Positions 19,775 to 28,066 of a stretch of DNA of 64,000 nucleotides are shown piece by piece (the stretch's first letter is position 1; every line of letters starts with the position of its first letter). The stretch spans positions 1-64,000 of the forward strand of contig JACPDH010000023.1 in assembly GCA_016184115.1 (NCBI GenBank), written 5' to 3'. This stretch comes from Acidobacteriota bacterium. GTDB taxonomy: Bacteria; Acidobacteriota; Thermoanaerobaculia; Gp7-AA8. The notes under the pieces are model-generated. The model was not told the DNA's origin. It saw only the letters and a list, made by a program, of their open reading frames with translations, and made no database searches. A program made the translations under genes and the position numbers.

Positions 19775-19803
19775 TTGACGCTCGAAAAATCCTGCCGATA
19801 TCC
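19775..19803 (+). promoter_or_regulatory. Candidate promoter of the acyl-AMP ligase gene
   Basis: TTGACG at 19775-19780 is followed 16-17 bp later by GATATCC (19797-19803), about 20 bp before the ligase ATG. The -35 is good and the -10 is weak. A TATAGA-like element on the opposite strand (19763-19768) could serve the divergent ACP operon. Confidence 0.4.
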
Positions 19804-19821
19804 TTCGCCGCTGACCGTCCG

Positions 19822-21228
19822 ATGCCATCCACCACTCCCGCAGCCGCTCCGATCACGACGATTGCCGAGTCGTTCTCCCGCCTCGTCGCGCTCGATCCCG
19901 CGGCAGCCGCGGTCATCGAGGGCGAGAGCGGCGCGGTGACCTCGCGCGCCGAGCTCTCGGCACGCGGCGACGAGATCGCCTCGCGCCTCCGTGCATCGGG
20001 GGTCGAGAACGGCCAGCTCGTCGCAATCCAGATCCCGAACTCGGTCGATTTCCTCGCGGCTGTCGTCGCGGCACTCCGCCTTGGCGCGACGGTGGTCCCC
20101 GTCGACCGTGACACGCGTGCCGGCGAGCTCGCGACGATCGTCGCGCACCTAGGGGCCCGCGCCATCGTCTCCCGTGACACCGGCGGCGCGGTGTCGGTCG
20201 CCCGCCTCGACGGCGCGACTCGACTCGAGCTCGCCGAGCCCATTCCGCTCATCAAGTTGACCTCCGGATCGACCGGCCATCCGAAGGGAATCATCACGAG
20301 CGAGCGCAATCTCCTCGCTGACTGCCGCAACATCTGCTCGACGATGGAAATCGCGCCCACCGACCTGAATCTTGGCGCGATCCCTTTCTCGCACTCCTAC
20401 GGCTTCTCGAATCTCGTCACGCCGCTCCTCGTGCAGGGAACGCCCGTCGTCGCCACGAACCTTTACCTCCCCCTCTCGATCCTCGAGCTCGCGAACAGAT
20501 ACCGCTGCACGGTGATCCCGGGGATTCCGATGATGTTCGACCATCTTGCGCAGCTCGCGGCCGACGACGGCCGCTTCAATTCCGCGCGGACGCTGATCTC
20601 CGCCGGAGCTCCCCTCCGCGCAAACGTGTCGCGCGGCTTCCGCGAGCGCTTCGGCATCGCGATCCACTCGTTCTACGGCTGCAGCGAGTGCGGCGGGATC
20701 TCATACGACCGCGCCGGCGCGTCGGTCGAGCGCGGCACCGTCGGCGGGGCGATGGACGGAGTCGCGCTGACGATGGAGCACGACGGCCGCCTCATCATCG
20801 AGAGCGACGCCGTCGCACTCGGATACTTCCTCGGTGGCGACGATGAACACGCTCGCTTCGCCGCGCGCCGCTACCGCTCGGACGATCTCGCCCGATGGAC
20901 CGACGCCGGCGAGATCGAGCTGACCGGGCGCGCCGGCGATCTCATCAACACCGCGGGGAAGAAAGTGAACCCGCGTGAGATCGAAGCGGTGATCCTCGAA
21001 CACCCTGGCGTCCGCGAGGCAAAGGTCTGGGGTGAAGCAGCAGGTGCACGCGGCGAAGTCGTCGCCGCGGCCATCGTGGCGTCACCCGATGTCACCGTTG
21101 CCACGATTCGCGAACACTGCGCGGCCCGGCTCTCGTCGTGGAAGGTCCCCAGGATCGTCAAGCTCCTCGAGAAGCTGCCGCTCGACGAGCGGGGAAAGCT
21201 GAAGCGGGACGAGCTGCGTCGCGCGTGA
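19822..21228 (+). CDS. Acyl/aryl-AMP ligase (ANL superfamily)
   Basis: Adenylate-forming enzyme activating a carboxylic acid for transfer to CoA or an ACP. Core motifs: LTSGSTGHPKGI (A3, phosphate loop), YGCSECGGIS (A5), YRSDDLARW (A7), GRAGDLINTAGKKVNP (A8, hinge) and catalytic Lys in RGKLKRDEL (A10). 468 residues, slightly short because the region between A3 and the N-terminus is compact. It diverges from the ACP-hotdog-KS operon by 122 bp, so it plausibly loads the starter acid on that ACP. The substrate cannot be read from sequence. Confidence 0.92.
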   Translation: MPSTTPAAAPITTIAESFSRLVALDPAAAAVIEGESGAVTSRAELSARGDEIASRLRASGVENGQLVAIQIPNSVDFLAAVVAALRLGATVVPVDRDTRAGELATIVAHLGARAIVSRDTGGAVSVARLDGATRLELAEPIPLIKLTSGSTGHPKGIITSERNLLADCRNICSTMEIAPTDLNLGAIPFSHSYGFSNLVTPLLVQGTPVVATNLYLPLSILELANRYRCTVIPGIPMMFDHLAQLAADDGRFNSARTLISAGAPLRANVSRGFRERFGIAIHSFYGCSECGGISYDRAGASVERGTVGGAMDGVALTMEHDGRLIIESDAVALGYFLGGDDEHARFAARRYRSDDLARWTDAGEIELTGRAGDLINTAGKKVNPREIEAVILEHPGVREAKVWGEAAGARGEVVAAAIVASPDVTVATIREHCAARLSSWKVPRIVKLLEKLPLDERGKLKRDELRRA

Positions 21229-21385
21229 CGCGGAAACGCGGATTGCGTAACGCGGAACGCGAAATGCGAAACGCGAAATGCGAAATGCGAAACGCAAAGT
21301 GTGGAATGCGAAACGCGAAATGCGGATTGCGCGTCCCGCATCGAGGCGTTTCACATCCGGCGTTTCGCGTTCCGCATTTCAGCGT
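21229..21385. repeat. GCG-class heptad repeat (AAATGCG units), inverted
   Basis: About 16 units of 7 bp related to AAATGCG/GAACGCG/GATTGCG run from 21235 to 21335, then inverted units (GGCGTTTCGCGTTCCGCATTTC) to about 21380. It fills the whole gap between the ligase and the convergent yraN gene and reaches the yraN stop codon. Confidence 0.92.
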
Positions 21386-21783
21386 CGCCACGGCCTGCCG
21401 GGCTCGGCGTCGGAGGTGAACGCTCCCTCGAAGCGCTCGACGCGGAAACGCCAGCGAGTCTTCGTGATCGAAACGACGTCGAAGCGGATTTCGTCGTCGT
21501 CGCCGAGGTCGCTCGCGTGCGCGGCGAGCCACCCCTCGGCTGCCCGCATGATCCGGCGGCGCTGGCCCTCACGCAACGACTCCCACGGTTCGCCGGCGTC
21601 GCTCTCACGCCGCGTCTTCACTTCCACGAACGCGATCACCCTCCCGCGACGGGCGATGAGGTCGATTTCCGCTCCATGCTCGCGCACGTTGCGACCGACG
21701 ATTCGCCAACCACGAACGAGATAGTGGAGAGCGGCGCGGCGCTCGCCGGCGCGGCCTAACGCGTCCTTGTCGAGCAACGCCAT
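21379..21783 (-). CDS. yraN: YraN/UPF0102 family nuclease-fold protein
   Basis: Small protein of the endonuclease-like UPF0102 family with the restriction-endonuclease-like motif: GRAGERRAALHYLVRGW, then E-I-D-L-I-A and FVEVKTRR (metal-binding Asp/Glu-x-Lys). 134 residues from the ATG at 21783. The cellular role is poorly defined; the motif set suggests Holliday-junction or DNA-repair-like nuclease chemistry. It lies 5 bp after mutL, probably co-transcribed, which fits a DNA metabolism role. Confidence 0.9.
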   Translation of the reverse strand: MALLDKDALGRAGERRAALHYLVRGWRIVGRNVREHGAEIDLIARRGRVIAFVEVKTRRESDAGEPWESLREGQRRRIMRAAEGWLAAHASDLGDDDEIRFDVVSITKTRWRFRVERFEGAFTSDAEPGRPWRR

Positions 21784-21788
21784 CCCCG

Positions 21789-23588
21789 TCACCGCCGGTG
21801 GAAGTGCTTCTCGATGTCGAAATGACGGATGTCGACGATGATTGGACGGCCGTGAGGGCAAGCGAACGGGTTCGCGGCGCCCAGAAGGTCGGCGATGAGC
21901 TGTGACATCTCGCTGCCCGACATCGGACGGTGAACTTTGATCGCGGCGTGGCATGCGATCGTCGCGAGAAGCCGGTCGCGCAGGCGCTCGACGTGCGAGC
22001 GCTCCCAGGCCGCCGCGTCGAGCAGCTTGCGAAAGAAGGCGTCGACTCCTTCGCGTCGGAGAATCGCCGGAATCGACGAGATCGCGAAGCTGCCACGCGA
22101 GAACGGCTCGATCTCGAACCCTGCCTCGCGCAGTTCGCCGAGATACGACGCAATCGTCCCCGCCTCCGCCGCACCCGGCTCGTAGATGTACGGCTCGAGA
22201 AGGCGCTGCGACGCCTCGTGCGATGGCGGCGCCGCGAGCAGTCGCTCGTAGAGGACCCGTTCGTGCGCCGCATGCTGGTCGACGAGACGAAGCCCCTCGG
22301 GCATGTCGACGAGGACGTAGCTGTCGCGGTACTGGCCGATCACCCGTCCCCGCAAGTCGCCGAGCGGCGCTTCGCGCGGCGGCTGCACGATGGCCTTCTG
22401 CTGGAAAAGGGGTGTCGCCTCGTAGCGGGGCGCGGAGCGCGGTTGGCTCACAGGGTCGATGAGGGGCGACTGGAAGGCGGGCGCGTCAGCCCTCTCCGAA
22501 ATCGCGGGCCACGATCCGTCGACGCGCGTGGCCTCTCCGTCGGACGGCTCCGACGTCTCCCGTGCGGAGAGAAGTCCGCCCCCCTGCGCTGGACCGCCTA
22601 ACGCATTCCTCACGCCGACTTCCACTGCAACGTGTACCTGTCCCGAATCGCGAAAGCGGACTTCCGTCTTCGCGGGATGAACGTTGACGTCGACGAGTTG
22701 CGGGTCGATCGCGACGAAGAGGACGACGCCCGGATGACCATCGCCGTCGAATGCCTCGGTTGCGCGGTTCACAGCGTGCGCGAGGACCCGGTCCTTCACC
22801 AGTCGGCCGTTGACGAAGAAATACTGGTTTCGCCGGCTACCGTAGCGAAGCCCACGCGTCACGAATCCGTTCGTACTCACCGGATCGATCGTCATCGCAA
22901 TCTCGGCGAGACTCTCGTCGACGTCGGAGCCGAGGATCTGCACGACGCGCTCACGCGCGTCGGAAGCTGAAGGCAAGTCGAGCACTTCGCGAGCGTTGTG
23001 GCTCAGCCGGAACGCGACTCCGGGGTTCGGCAGCGCGTACGACGAGACGATCGAGACGATCGAGCGGAACTCCGCATCGGTGCTCTTGAGAAACTTCCGT
23101 CGCGCGGGCACGCTGTCGAAGAGGTCGGCGACGCGGATCGTCGTACCGCGCGCCCGCGCCGCGGGGCGCGACTCCGGCGCGATCCCCGGCACGCAGTCGA
23201 TCTCGATGCCGTGCGCCTCGATCCCGTCCCACGTCAGGATCGAGAAGCGAGAAACACTCGCGATCGACGGGAGCGCCTCTCCGCGAAAGCCTAACGTCGC
23301 GACGTTCAGCAAGTCGTCGAACGAGCGGATCTTCGAGGTCGCGTGCCTTTCGAGTGCGGCGATCGCGTCACGCGCCGACATTCCGGAACCGTCATCGCTC
23401 ACCTCGACGAGCCGCTTTCCGCCATTCTCCAGGACGATCTCGATCGATCGCGCCCTCGCGTCGAGCGCGTTCTCGACGAGCTCCTTGACCACGGATGCCG
23501 GGCGCTCCACGACTTCGCCCGCGGCGATCTGGTTCACCAGTTCGTCGGGAAGGATCCGGACTTGGGGAGTGGTCTCGACGGGAGGCAT
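21789..23588 (-). CDS. mutL: DNA mismatch repair protein MutL
   Basis: Mismatch-repair mediator. The N-terminal GHKL ATPase has ENALDA, DDGSGM and TLGFRGEALPSI. The C-terminal domain carries the metal-dependent nicking motif DQHAAHERVLYE (DQHA-x2-E-x4-E), plus ACHAAIKVH and CPHGRP. So this MutL is predicted to cut the strand itself, as in MutH-less bacteria. 599 residues; the middle (about 330-400) is a low-conservation linker. No mutS in the window. yraN follows after 5 bp. Confidence 0.96.
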   Translation of the reverse strand: MPPVETTPQVRILPDELVNQIAAGEVVERPASVVKELVENALDARARSIEIVLENGGKRLVEVSDDGSGMSARDAIAALERHATSKIRSFDDLLNVATLGFRGEALPSIASVSRFSILTWDGIEAHGIEIDCVPGIAPESRPAARARGTTIRVADLFDSVPARRKFLKSTDAEFRSIVSIVSSYALPNPGVAFRLSHNAREVLDLPSASDARERVVQILGSDVDESLAEIAMTIDPVSTNGFVTRGLRYGSRRNQYFFVNGRLVKDRVLAHAVNRATEAFDGDGHPGVVLFVAIDPQLVDVNVHPAKTEVRFRDSGQVHVAVEVGVRNALGGPAQGGGLLSARETSEPSDGEATRVDGSWPAISERADAPAFQSPLIDPVSQPRSAPRYEATPLFQQKAIVQPPREAPLGDLRGRVIGQYRDSYVLVDMPEGLRLVDQHAAHERVLYERLLAAPPSHEASQRLLEPYIYEPGAAEAGTIASYLGELREAGFEIEPFSRGSFAISSIPAILRREGVDAFFRKLLDAAAWERSHVERLRDRLLATIACHAAIKVHRPMSGSEMSQLIADLLGAANPFACPHGRPIIVDIRHFDIEKHFHRR

Positions 23589-23635
23589 CGGCCGTTATTG
23601 TCCCTCGGATTGCGCTAACGTCCGAGATTCACTGG

Positions 23636-23731
23636 AAGTGAGAACGCAGAACGATGAATGTTGAACCCAGAAAACAAGCTGCAAGATCTTTCATTTCTGG
23701 ATTCAACGTTCATCGTTCTCACTTCTCACTT
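23636..23731. repeat. GAA-class heptad repeat, 38-bp inverted arms
   Basis: 23636-23673 and 23694-23731 are complementary over 38 bp with five mismatches, 20 bp apart. The left arm reads GTGAGAA CGCAGAA CGATGAA TGTTGAA CCCAGAAA, GAA repeating every 7 bp. Its sequence closely resembles the loci at 10040 and 12137, so these three are copies of one family. It lies between mutL and the MDR gene. Confidence 0.93.
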
Positions 23732-23785
23732 CAACCCGTCGCGCGTGCTGCCTAGCGGATCGATATCGGCAAGGCACAGTCTGGC

Positions 23786-24817
23786 CTACCCCACCTCCAG
23801 GACCACCTTCCCCGCGGCCTCTCTTGCTTCGAGCACTCGGTGCCCTTCGCGGATCTCGGCGAGCGGAAGCACCCGATCGACGACGGGTCGGAGCGTTCCC
23901 GCCTCGATGTGCTGCACGACCTGCTTCATCTCCGCGAGGCTGCCCATTGTGGAGCCGAGCAACGAGATCCCCTTCGCAAAGAGGACGCGGAGATTGACCG
24001 TCACTTCGTGGCCTGTCGTCGCGCCGCACGTGACGAGCCGGCCACCGCGTGCGAGCGAGCGGACCGAGCCGTCCCATGTGTCGCGGCCGACGTGCTCGAT
24101 GACGACGTCGACTCCGCGTTTGCCGGTCAGCTCGCGAATCTCCTTCGCGAAGTCGGTCTCGCGGTAGAGAATCGTGCGGTCGGCGCCGAGAGCGCGCGCC
24201 CTTTCTGCCTTCGCCTCACTCCCCGCCGTTGCGAGCACGGTCGCGCCCCAGAGCTTCGCGATCTGAACCGCCGCGCTGCCGACACCCGATGCGCCAGCGT
24301 GGACGAGCACCGTGTCACCGGGACGGAGCCGTGCCCGCGCGACGAGCATGTGCCATGCCGTGAGGAAGTCGAGTGGCATCGATGCCGCCTCCGCGAACGA
24401 GAGCGCAGACGGTTTGCGCATCAGGTTCCGCACAGGAACCGCCGCAAACTCCGCCGCGCCTCCATTGCTCGTTTCGCCCAGGATTCCATAATCGCGGCAG
24501 TGGGGATCCCACCCCGAAGCGCACTCGATGCATACGCCGCAACTCGTTCCCGGAGCGACGAGCACATCATCGCCGAGGCGCCAGCCCGACGCGCCGTCGG
24601 GTAACGCCTCGATCGTTCCAGCGATCTCGGAACCGAGGATCATCGGAAGAGGAAACTTCGCTCCCGGAACGCCACGTCGAACCCAGATATCGAGGTGATT
24701 GAGTGCGACTGCGCGGACGCGGACGACCGCGACGCCTGGTGACGGACGCGGGTCGTCGACGTCGGTGAGCTCGATCGCCTCGGGGCCGCCGTGTGCCCGA
24801 ACGAGGGCTGCTTTCAT
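23786..24817 (-). CDS. Zinc-type medium-chain dehydrogenase/reductase
   Basis: NAD(P)-dependent oxidoreductase of the alcohol dehydrogenase/quinone reductase superfamily, 343 residues from MKAALVRAHGG. It has GSEIAGTI, the structural zinc Cys cluster (CGVCIECASGWDPHC), and the Rossmann nucleotide motif GASGVGSAAVQIAKLWGA. The catalytic zinc position reads ALNHLDIWVRRG, with His where many alcohol dehydrogenases have Cys, so activity may differ from classical ADH. The start at 24817 has AGGAG 6 nt upstream. It is divergent from the tiny-membrane-protein/eRF1-like pair, with a 20-bp inverted repeat between. Confidence 0.88.
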   Translation of the reverse strand: MKAALVRAHGGPEAIELTDVDDPRPSPGVAVVRVRAVALNHLDIWVRRGVPGAKFPLPMILGSEIAGTIEALPDGASGWRLGDDVLVAPGTSCGVCIECASGWDPHCRDYGILGETSNGGAAEFAAVPVRNLMRKPSALSFAEAASMPLDFLTAWHMLVARARLRPGDTVLVHAGASGVGSAAVQIAKLWGATVLATAGSEAKAERARALGADRTILYRETDFAKEIRELTGKRGVDVVIEHVGRDTWDGSVRSLARGGRLVTCGATTGHEVTVNLRVLFAKGISLLGSTMGSLAEMKQVVQHIEAGTLRPVVDRVLPLAEIREGHRVLEAREAAGKVVLEVG

Positions 24818-24844
24818 GGAGTCTCCTTCTCGACGGGCAAGCTT

Positions 24845-24901
24845 AGTACAGCTCCCCGGAAATTCGCGGCCACTCGCCACCAATTTCCAGGGAGCTGTAC
24901 T
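24845..24901. promoter_or_regulatory. 20-bp inverted repeat in a divergent promoter region
   Basis: AGTACAGCTCCC...GGAAATT at 24845-24864 is complementary to 24882-24901 with a single mismatch, around a 17-bp spacer. It is not heptad-periodic. It lies 28 bp upstream of the MDR start and just before an extended -10 element reading right (TGCTATAGT, 24925-24933). A dimeric regulator site or RNA hairpin are both possible. Confidence 0.75.
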
Positions 24902-24924
24902 TAGGATCCCGCGCCCGCGGCTGG

Positions 24925-24933
24925 TGCTATAGT
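24925..24933 (+). promoter_or_regulatory. Extended -10 promoter element
   Basis: TGCTATAGT matches an extended -10 (TGnTATAAT) and lies 25 bp before the ATG of the 55-residue membrane protein. No good -35 is present; the inverted repeat occupies that region, suggesting control by a bound protein. Confidence 0.45.
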
Positions 24934-24957
24934 TCAACGATATCAGTCCTCTTGCCG

Positions 24958-25125
24958 ATGATCCGAAAACTCGCCGCGCTGCTCGGAATCGCAGTCATCC
25001 TCACCGTCCTCGCGTCGCTCCTCTGGACGGTTCACCAGCACAAGGTGCAAACCGAGGTCGACCCTGCCGTCGGGGGCGATCTGTCCGATGATGTCCCGGT
25101 TCGAGAAAGGGATGAAAGCCTATGA
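24958..25125 (+). CDS. Small single-pass membrane protein (55 aa)
   Basis: Encodes MIRKLAALLGIAVILTVLAS followed by a polar tail ending ERDESL. One hydrophobic segment (about residues 5-24) preceded by Arg/Lys predicts an inner-membrane anchor with the acidic tail outside, or an uncleaved signal. Its stop overlaps the ATG of the following eRF1-like gene (ATGA at 25122-25125), so both are translated as a unit. No family is recognised. The promoter-like element upstream and the overlap support it being real. Confidence 0.65.
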   Translation: MIRKLAALLGIAVILTVLASLLWTVHQHKVQTEVDPAVGGDLSDDVPVRERDESL

Positions 25126-26216
25126 TCGACGATCAGATTCGCCAGCTCGCAACCAGGCCCGACAGCAAGGGCCCCTTCGTCTCGCTCTATATCGACACGG
25201 CACGCAACGACGAAGCGCAGAAGGACAGAATCAGGCTCTTCCTCAAAAACGAGACGGGGCGCCTCCGCGAGACGATCGGAGAGAATGGCAACGGTCTCGA
25301 AGACGCGATCCGGCAGATCGAGCGCTACGTCGACCAGTCGCTCGCACCGGAGACGCGCGGACTCGCGATCTTCGCGGCGCCGGGCGAGCAGTTCTTCTCG
25401 CCGTTACAGCTGCCGATCGCGGTGCGGCCACAACTCGCCATTGGCAGCCGGCCCCACATCCGCCAGCTCGCGGAACTTCGCCAGTCACATCCGTCGGCGG
25501 CGCTCGCGATGATCGACGCCAAAAGCGCGAGGCTCTTCCTCGTGAACTTCGGCGCGCTCGAGTTCGAGGTCGACCTCGAGAATCCCGAGACGCCTACGAG
25601 GCACGACCAGGGAGGCTGGTCGCGGACGCACATTCAGCGACATCTGCAGGAGAACATCGATCGGCACCATCAGAAAGCGGCCGAATCACTCGCGCGGATC
25701 GTCGAGCAGGGGCGTGTGCGCGGTGGAGTCATCCTCAGCGGCCAGGAGCGGAACGTCGCAAACTTCCGCGGCTTCCTGCCGAAGCGAGTTGACGAGAAAG
25801 TGATCGGCGTGTTGCATCTCGACATGCACTCGAGCGTCGAAGACGTGACGGCAGCCTGCACTGCGCTCATCCGCGGCCGCGCACGCGGCGAGGCGATGGC
25901 GCGCGCCGCGGAGCTCGAGGGTTCGCGTGCCGCCGTCGGCTTCAATCGCGTCGTCGCTGCGCTCAACGAGCGCAAGGTCGACAGCCTGTTCGTGACGACG
26001 AACGCCTCCGCGCGCGGATGGCGCTGCACGTCGTGTCGGATTCTCGGCCTCGAAGTGCCACTCGGCTGTCCGGTCTGCGCGAAACCGGTGCGCTCGTGCG
26101 ACCTCGTCGAGGCCATGGTCCTCACAGCCGAAGGCGAAGGCGCCACGGTGTCGTGCATCGACGAACCATCACCGATCGACCGCTTCGAAGGAGTCGGCGC
26201 TGCACTCCGCTTCTAA
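25122..26216 (+). CDS. eRF1-like (baeRF/Vms1-related) protein with zinc ribbon
   Basis: 364-residue protein resembling bacterial relatives of release factor eRF1: FVSLYIDTARND near the start, LAIFAAPG, RPHIRQLAEL, AMIDAKSARLFLVNFG (eRF1 domain-2 like), HLQENIDRHHQKAAESL and GVILSGQERN. The C-terminus has four Cys in a zinc ribbon (CTSC...CPVC). Some such families hydrolyse peptidyl-tRNA or rescue stalled ribosomes; the catalytic GGQ of true release factors is not obvious, so function is unproven. Translation is coupled to the 55-residue membrane protein upstream, suggesting a membrane-linked role. Confidence 0.75.
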   Translation: MIDDQIRQLATRPDSKGPFVSLYIDTARNDEAQKDRIRLFLKNETGRLRETIGENGNGLEDAIRQIERYVDQSLAPETRGLAIFAAPGEQFFSPLQLPIAVRPQLAIGSRPHIRQLAELRQSHPSAALAMIDAKSARLFLVNFGALEFEVDLENPETPTRHDQGGWSRTHIQRHLQENIDRHHQKAAESLARIVEQGRVRGGVILSGQERNVANFRGFLPKRVDEKVIGVLHLDMHSSVEDVTAACTALIRGRARGEAMARAAELEGSRAAVGFNRVVAALNERKVDSLFVTTNASARGWRCTSCRILGLEVPLGCPVCAKPVRSCDLVEAMVLTAEGEGATVSCIDEPSPIDRFEGVGAALRF

Positions 26217-26302
26217 CTCCGTGCCAGCCTCGAGCTCGCGGACGTCGATCCACGCCTCACTCAGGTCGCAAGTTGCAGAGCGCGCGTGTGATAAGCTTCG
26301 TT

Positions 26303-26329
26303 GAATTCTTCCCGGGGAATTCACCCGGG
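26303..26329 (+). promoter_or_regulatory. Tandem GAATTC/CCCGGG direct repeat upstream of the OmpA-family gene
   Basis: GAATTCTTCCCGGG is followed directly by GAATTCACCCGGG, two near-identical units each made of two palindromic hexamers. They lie 36-62 bp before the ATG of the OmpA-family gene and could be an operator pair. No consensus -35/-10 was identified beside them. Confidence 0.35.
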
Positions 26330-26364
26330 TCGATTGACTTCGAAAAAGGGAGGTTCTTCGAACG

Positions 26365-27726
26365 ATGCAACGCGCACGCCTCTTCTGTCTCGTGGCGCTG
26401 GTGCTGCTCACCGCAGCCGCGCTCGGCGCACAGACGATCTCTAAAGAAGATCAGCTGACGCTTCAAGCTCCGACATTCTCCGGAGCCACAGGGCTCTTCG
26501 ACATCGTCACCGGCGACACGCTGAAACGGGGCGACTGGTCGTTCAGCACCTACTTCAACGAGTACACCTATCTCGCCGGCCACGCCCCTGAGCTACAGCC
26601 CCCCTCGACCCGCGAGGGTCAGGACATGGACTACCTGCAGTCCGAGTTCACGGCGTCGATCGGGTACGGCCTAACAGACCGCTGGGAGCTCACCCTCGGT
26701 ATGCCGTACGTGACGCTCGACCAGAATGCCGGCGACCTCGCCGGTTACATCAATGGATATCCGTATGCCGGCAAGTTCACCGAGAACGACATCGGCAACC
26801 TCCGGGTCGCCACCAAGTTCGGACTCGTGAACAGCGACACGAACAAGCTCGCGCTGTCCGCCTTCTGGGACGTGAACACCGGCCACGAAGACAGCGGCAT
26901 CGCCACCGGACGCCCCGAGTACGGCGCCGGCCTGCACTGGACCTCGGGAATGGTCACGGCCTCGGCCGGCTATTTCATGCGCCCTGACCGGCGCGCGATT
27001 ACCTCGCCCGAGGGCCTCGACTTCGAGATGTCCGACGAGATCAACCTCGGCGTCGCGCTCAATTACCCGCTTTCCCACTTCTCGCCGACCAGCTGGATCA
27101 CCGAGCTCAACTCGACGGTCTACACCGGTGGCGAGCGGGCGCCCGACGATCTCGTCGAGATCGGCACCGGCATTCGCCATTGGTTCGGTGACAGCGGCTG
27201 GGGTATGAGTGCCCTCGTGCGCTCGAACCTCACGATCGCGACGAGCAGCAACGCCGACGGCGTCGGGCTCGGATACGGCTTCGGCGTTCACTACGCGCCG
27301 ACACACCTTGGGCCCGTGGCTCTGCCGCCTCCCCCGGCGCCAGTTCCTGTTCCGGAGCCACCACCGCCAGCTCCCGCTCCGGTCGAGCCGCCTCCCGAGC
27401 CGGTCGCCGCGCCGCGCGCCCCGCAGGAGATTCTCTCGACCGACATCATGTTCGACGAGGCGTCCGCACGCCTCACGAACATCGCCAAAGCTCAGCTCGA
27501 CGACGTCGCGCTTCGCATGAAGTCGGAGCCCGCCGCCACGGCAATGGTCTCCGGCTACACCGACGGCACGGAGAAGACCGGCGAGGGGAACGACCTCGAC
27601 CGCCGCAGGGCGGAAGCGGTCCGCGACTACCTCGTCAGCCGCCATGGCATCGACGCCTCACGTATCACGACCGAGGCGAAGGGCACCGGCTCGCGCAGCG
27701 CGAACGTCAAGCTCATCGTTCCGTAG
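26365..27726 (+). CDS. OmpA-family outer-membrane protein
   Basis: Signal peptide MQRARLFCLVALVLLTAAALG with AQT cleavage, then about 290 residues of aromatic-rich, alternating sequence consistent with an outer-membrane beta-barrel, a Pro-rich linker (about 315-350), and a C-terminal OmpA/Pal peptidoglycan-binding domain (ILSTDIMFDEASARL...GYTDGTEKTGEGNDLDRRRAEAVRDYLV). The Asp and Arg of NDLDRRRAEAV that contact diaminopimelate are present. Probably tethers the outer membrane to the wall. Monocistronic: a strong hairpin follows within 20 bp of the stop. Confidence 0.9.
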   Translation: MQRARLFCLVALVLLTAAALGAQTISKEDQLTLQAPTFSGATGLFDIVTGDTLKRGDWSFSTYFNEYTYLAGHAPELQPPSTREGQDMDYLQSEFTASIGYGLTDRWELTLGMPYVTLDQNAGDLAGYINGYPYAGKFTENDIGNLRVATKFGLVNSDTNKLALSAFWDVNTGHEDSGIATGRPEYGAGLHWTSGMVTASAGYFMRPDRRAITSPEGLDFEMSDEINLGVALNYPLSHFSPTSWITELNSTVYTGGERAPDDLVEIGTGIRHWFGDSGWGMSALVRSNLTIATSSNADGVGLGYGFGVHYAPTHLGPVALPPPPAPVPVPEPPPPAPAPVEPPPEPVAAPRAPQEILSTDIMFDEASARLTNIAKAQLDDVALRMKSEPAATAMVSGYTDGTEKTGEGNDLDRRRAEAVRDYLVSRHGIDASRITTEAKGTGSRSANVKLIVP

Positions 27727-27739
27727 AAACTTCAGTAAC

Positions 27740-27789
27740 GCACGAAGCAAGACGGCCCTCGCAAACGCGAGGGCCGTCTTGCTTCGTGC
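27740..27789 (+). terminator. Intrinsic terminator after the OmpA-family gene (23-bp stem)
   Basis: 27740-27762 pairs without mismatch to 27767-27789 around AAAC. The stem starts 14 bp after the stop codon. There is no long U-tract, but the length and perfection make it a very strong hairpin that would work on both strands. Confidence 0.85.
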
Positions 27790-28022
27790 AGAGGTCGAAG
27801 GTCAGCGGAGGTCAAAGATCATAGGTCAGAGGTCAGAGGTCAAAGCAGGCAAAAGGTAAACATGGCCCCTCGTTTAGGGTCGTGGGATCGGCGGTGCCGC
27901 GCGCGCTGGATCACCGGACGAGCGGCATGCGTATGTCCTGGTCCACTTGCTGCCTGCCATGACCTTTGACCTATCGCCCATGACCTTTGACCGCTGACCT
28001 TTCACCTTTGGCCTTTGACCTC
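27785..28022. repeat. AGGTC-class heptad repeat, inverted arms
   Basis: The left arm (about 27790-27850) has AGGTCAA/AGGTCAG units; the right arm (about 27960-28022) has TGACCTTTGACCTATC...TTTGACCTC in inverse orientation. About 105 bp of unique sequence lie between. It lies between the OmpA-family gene and tdk and ends near the tdk ribosome-binding site. Confidence 0.9.
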
Positions 28023-28066
28023 TTCTGCTGGCCTGTTTATGCTACGCGCCGCGAGGAGGGATCGCG

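Noticed and set aside
27740-27789. Heptad element at the OmpA terminator
   Set aside because: The 23-bp stem is not 7-periodic and fits a plain terminator; the AGGTC heptads begin just after it.
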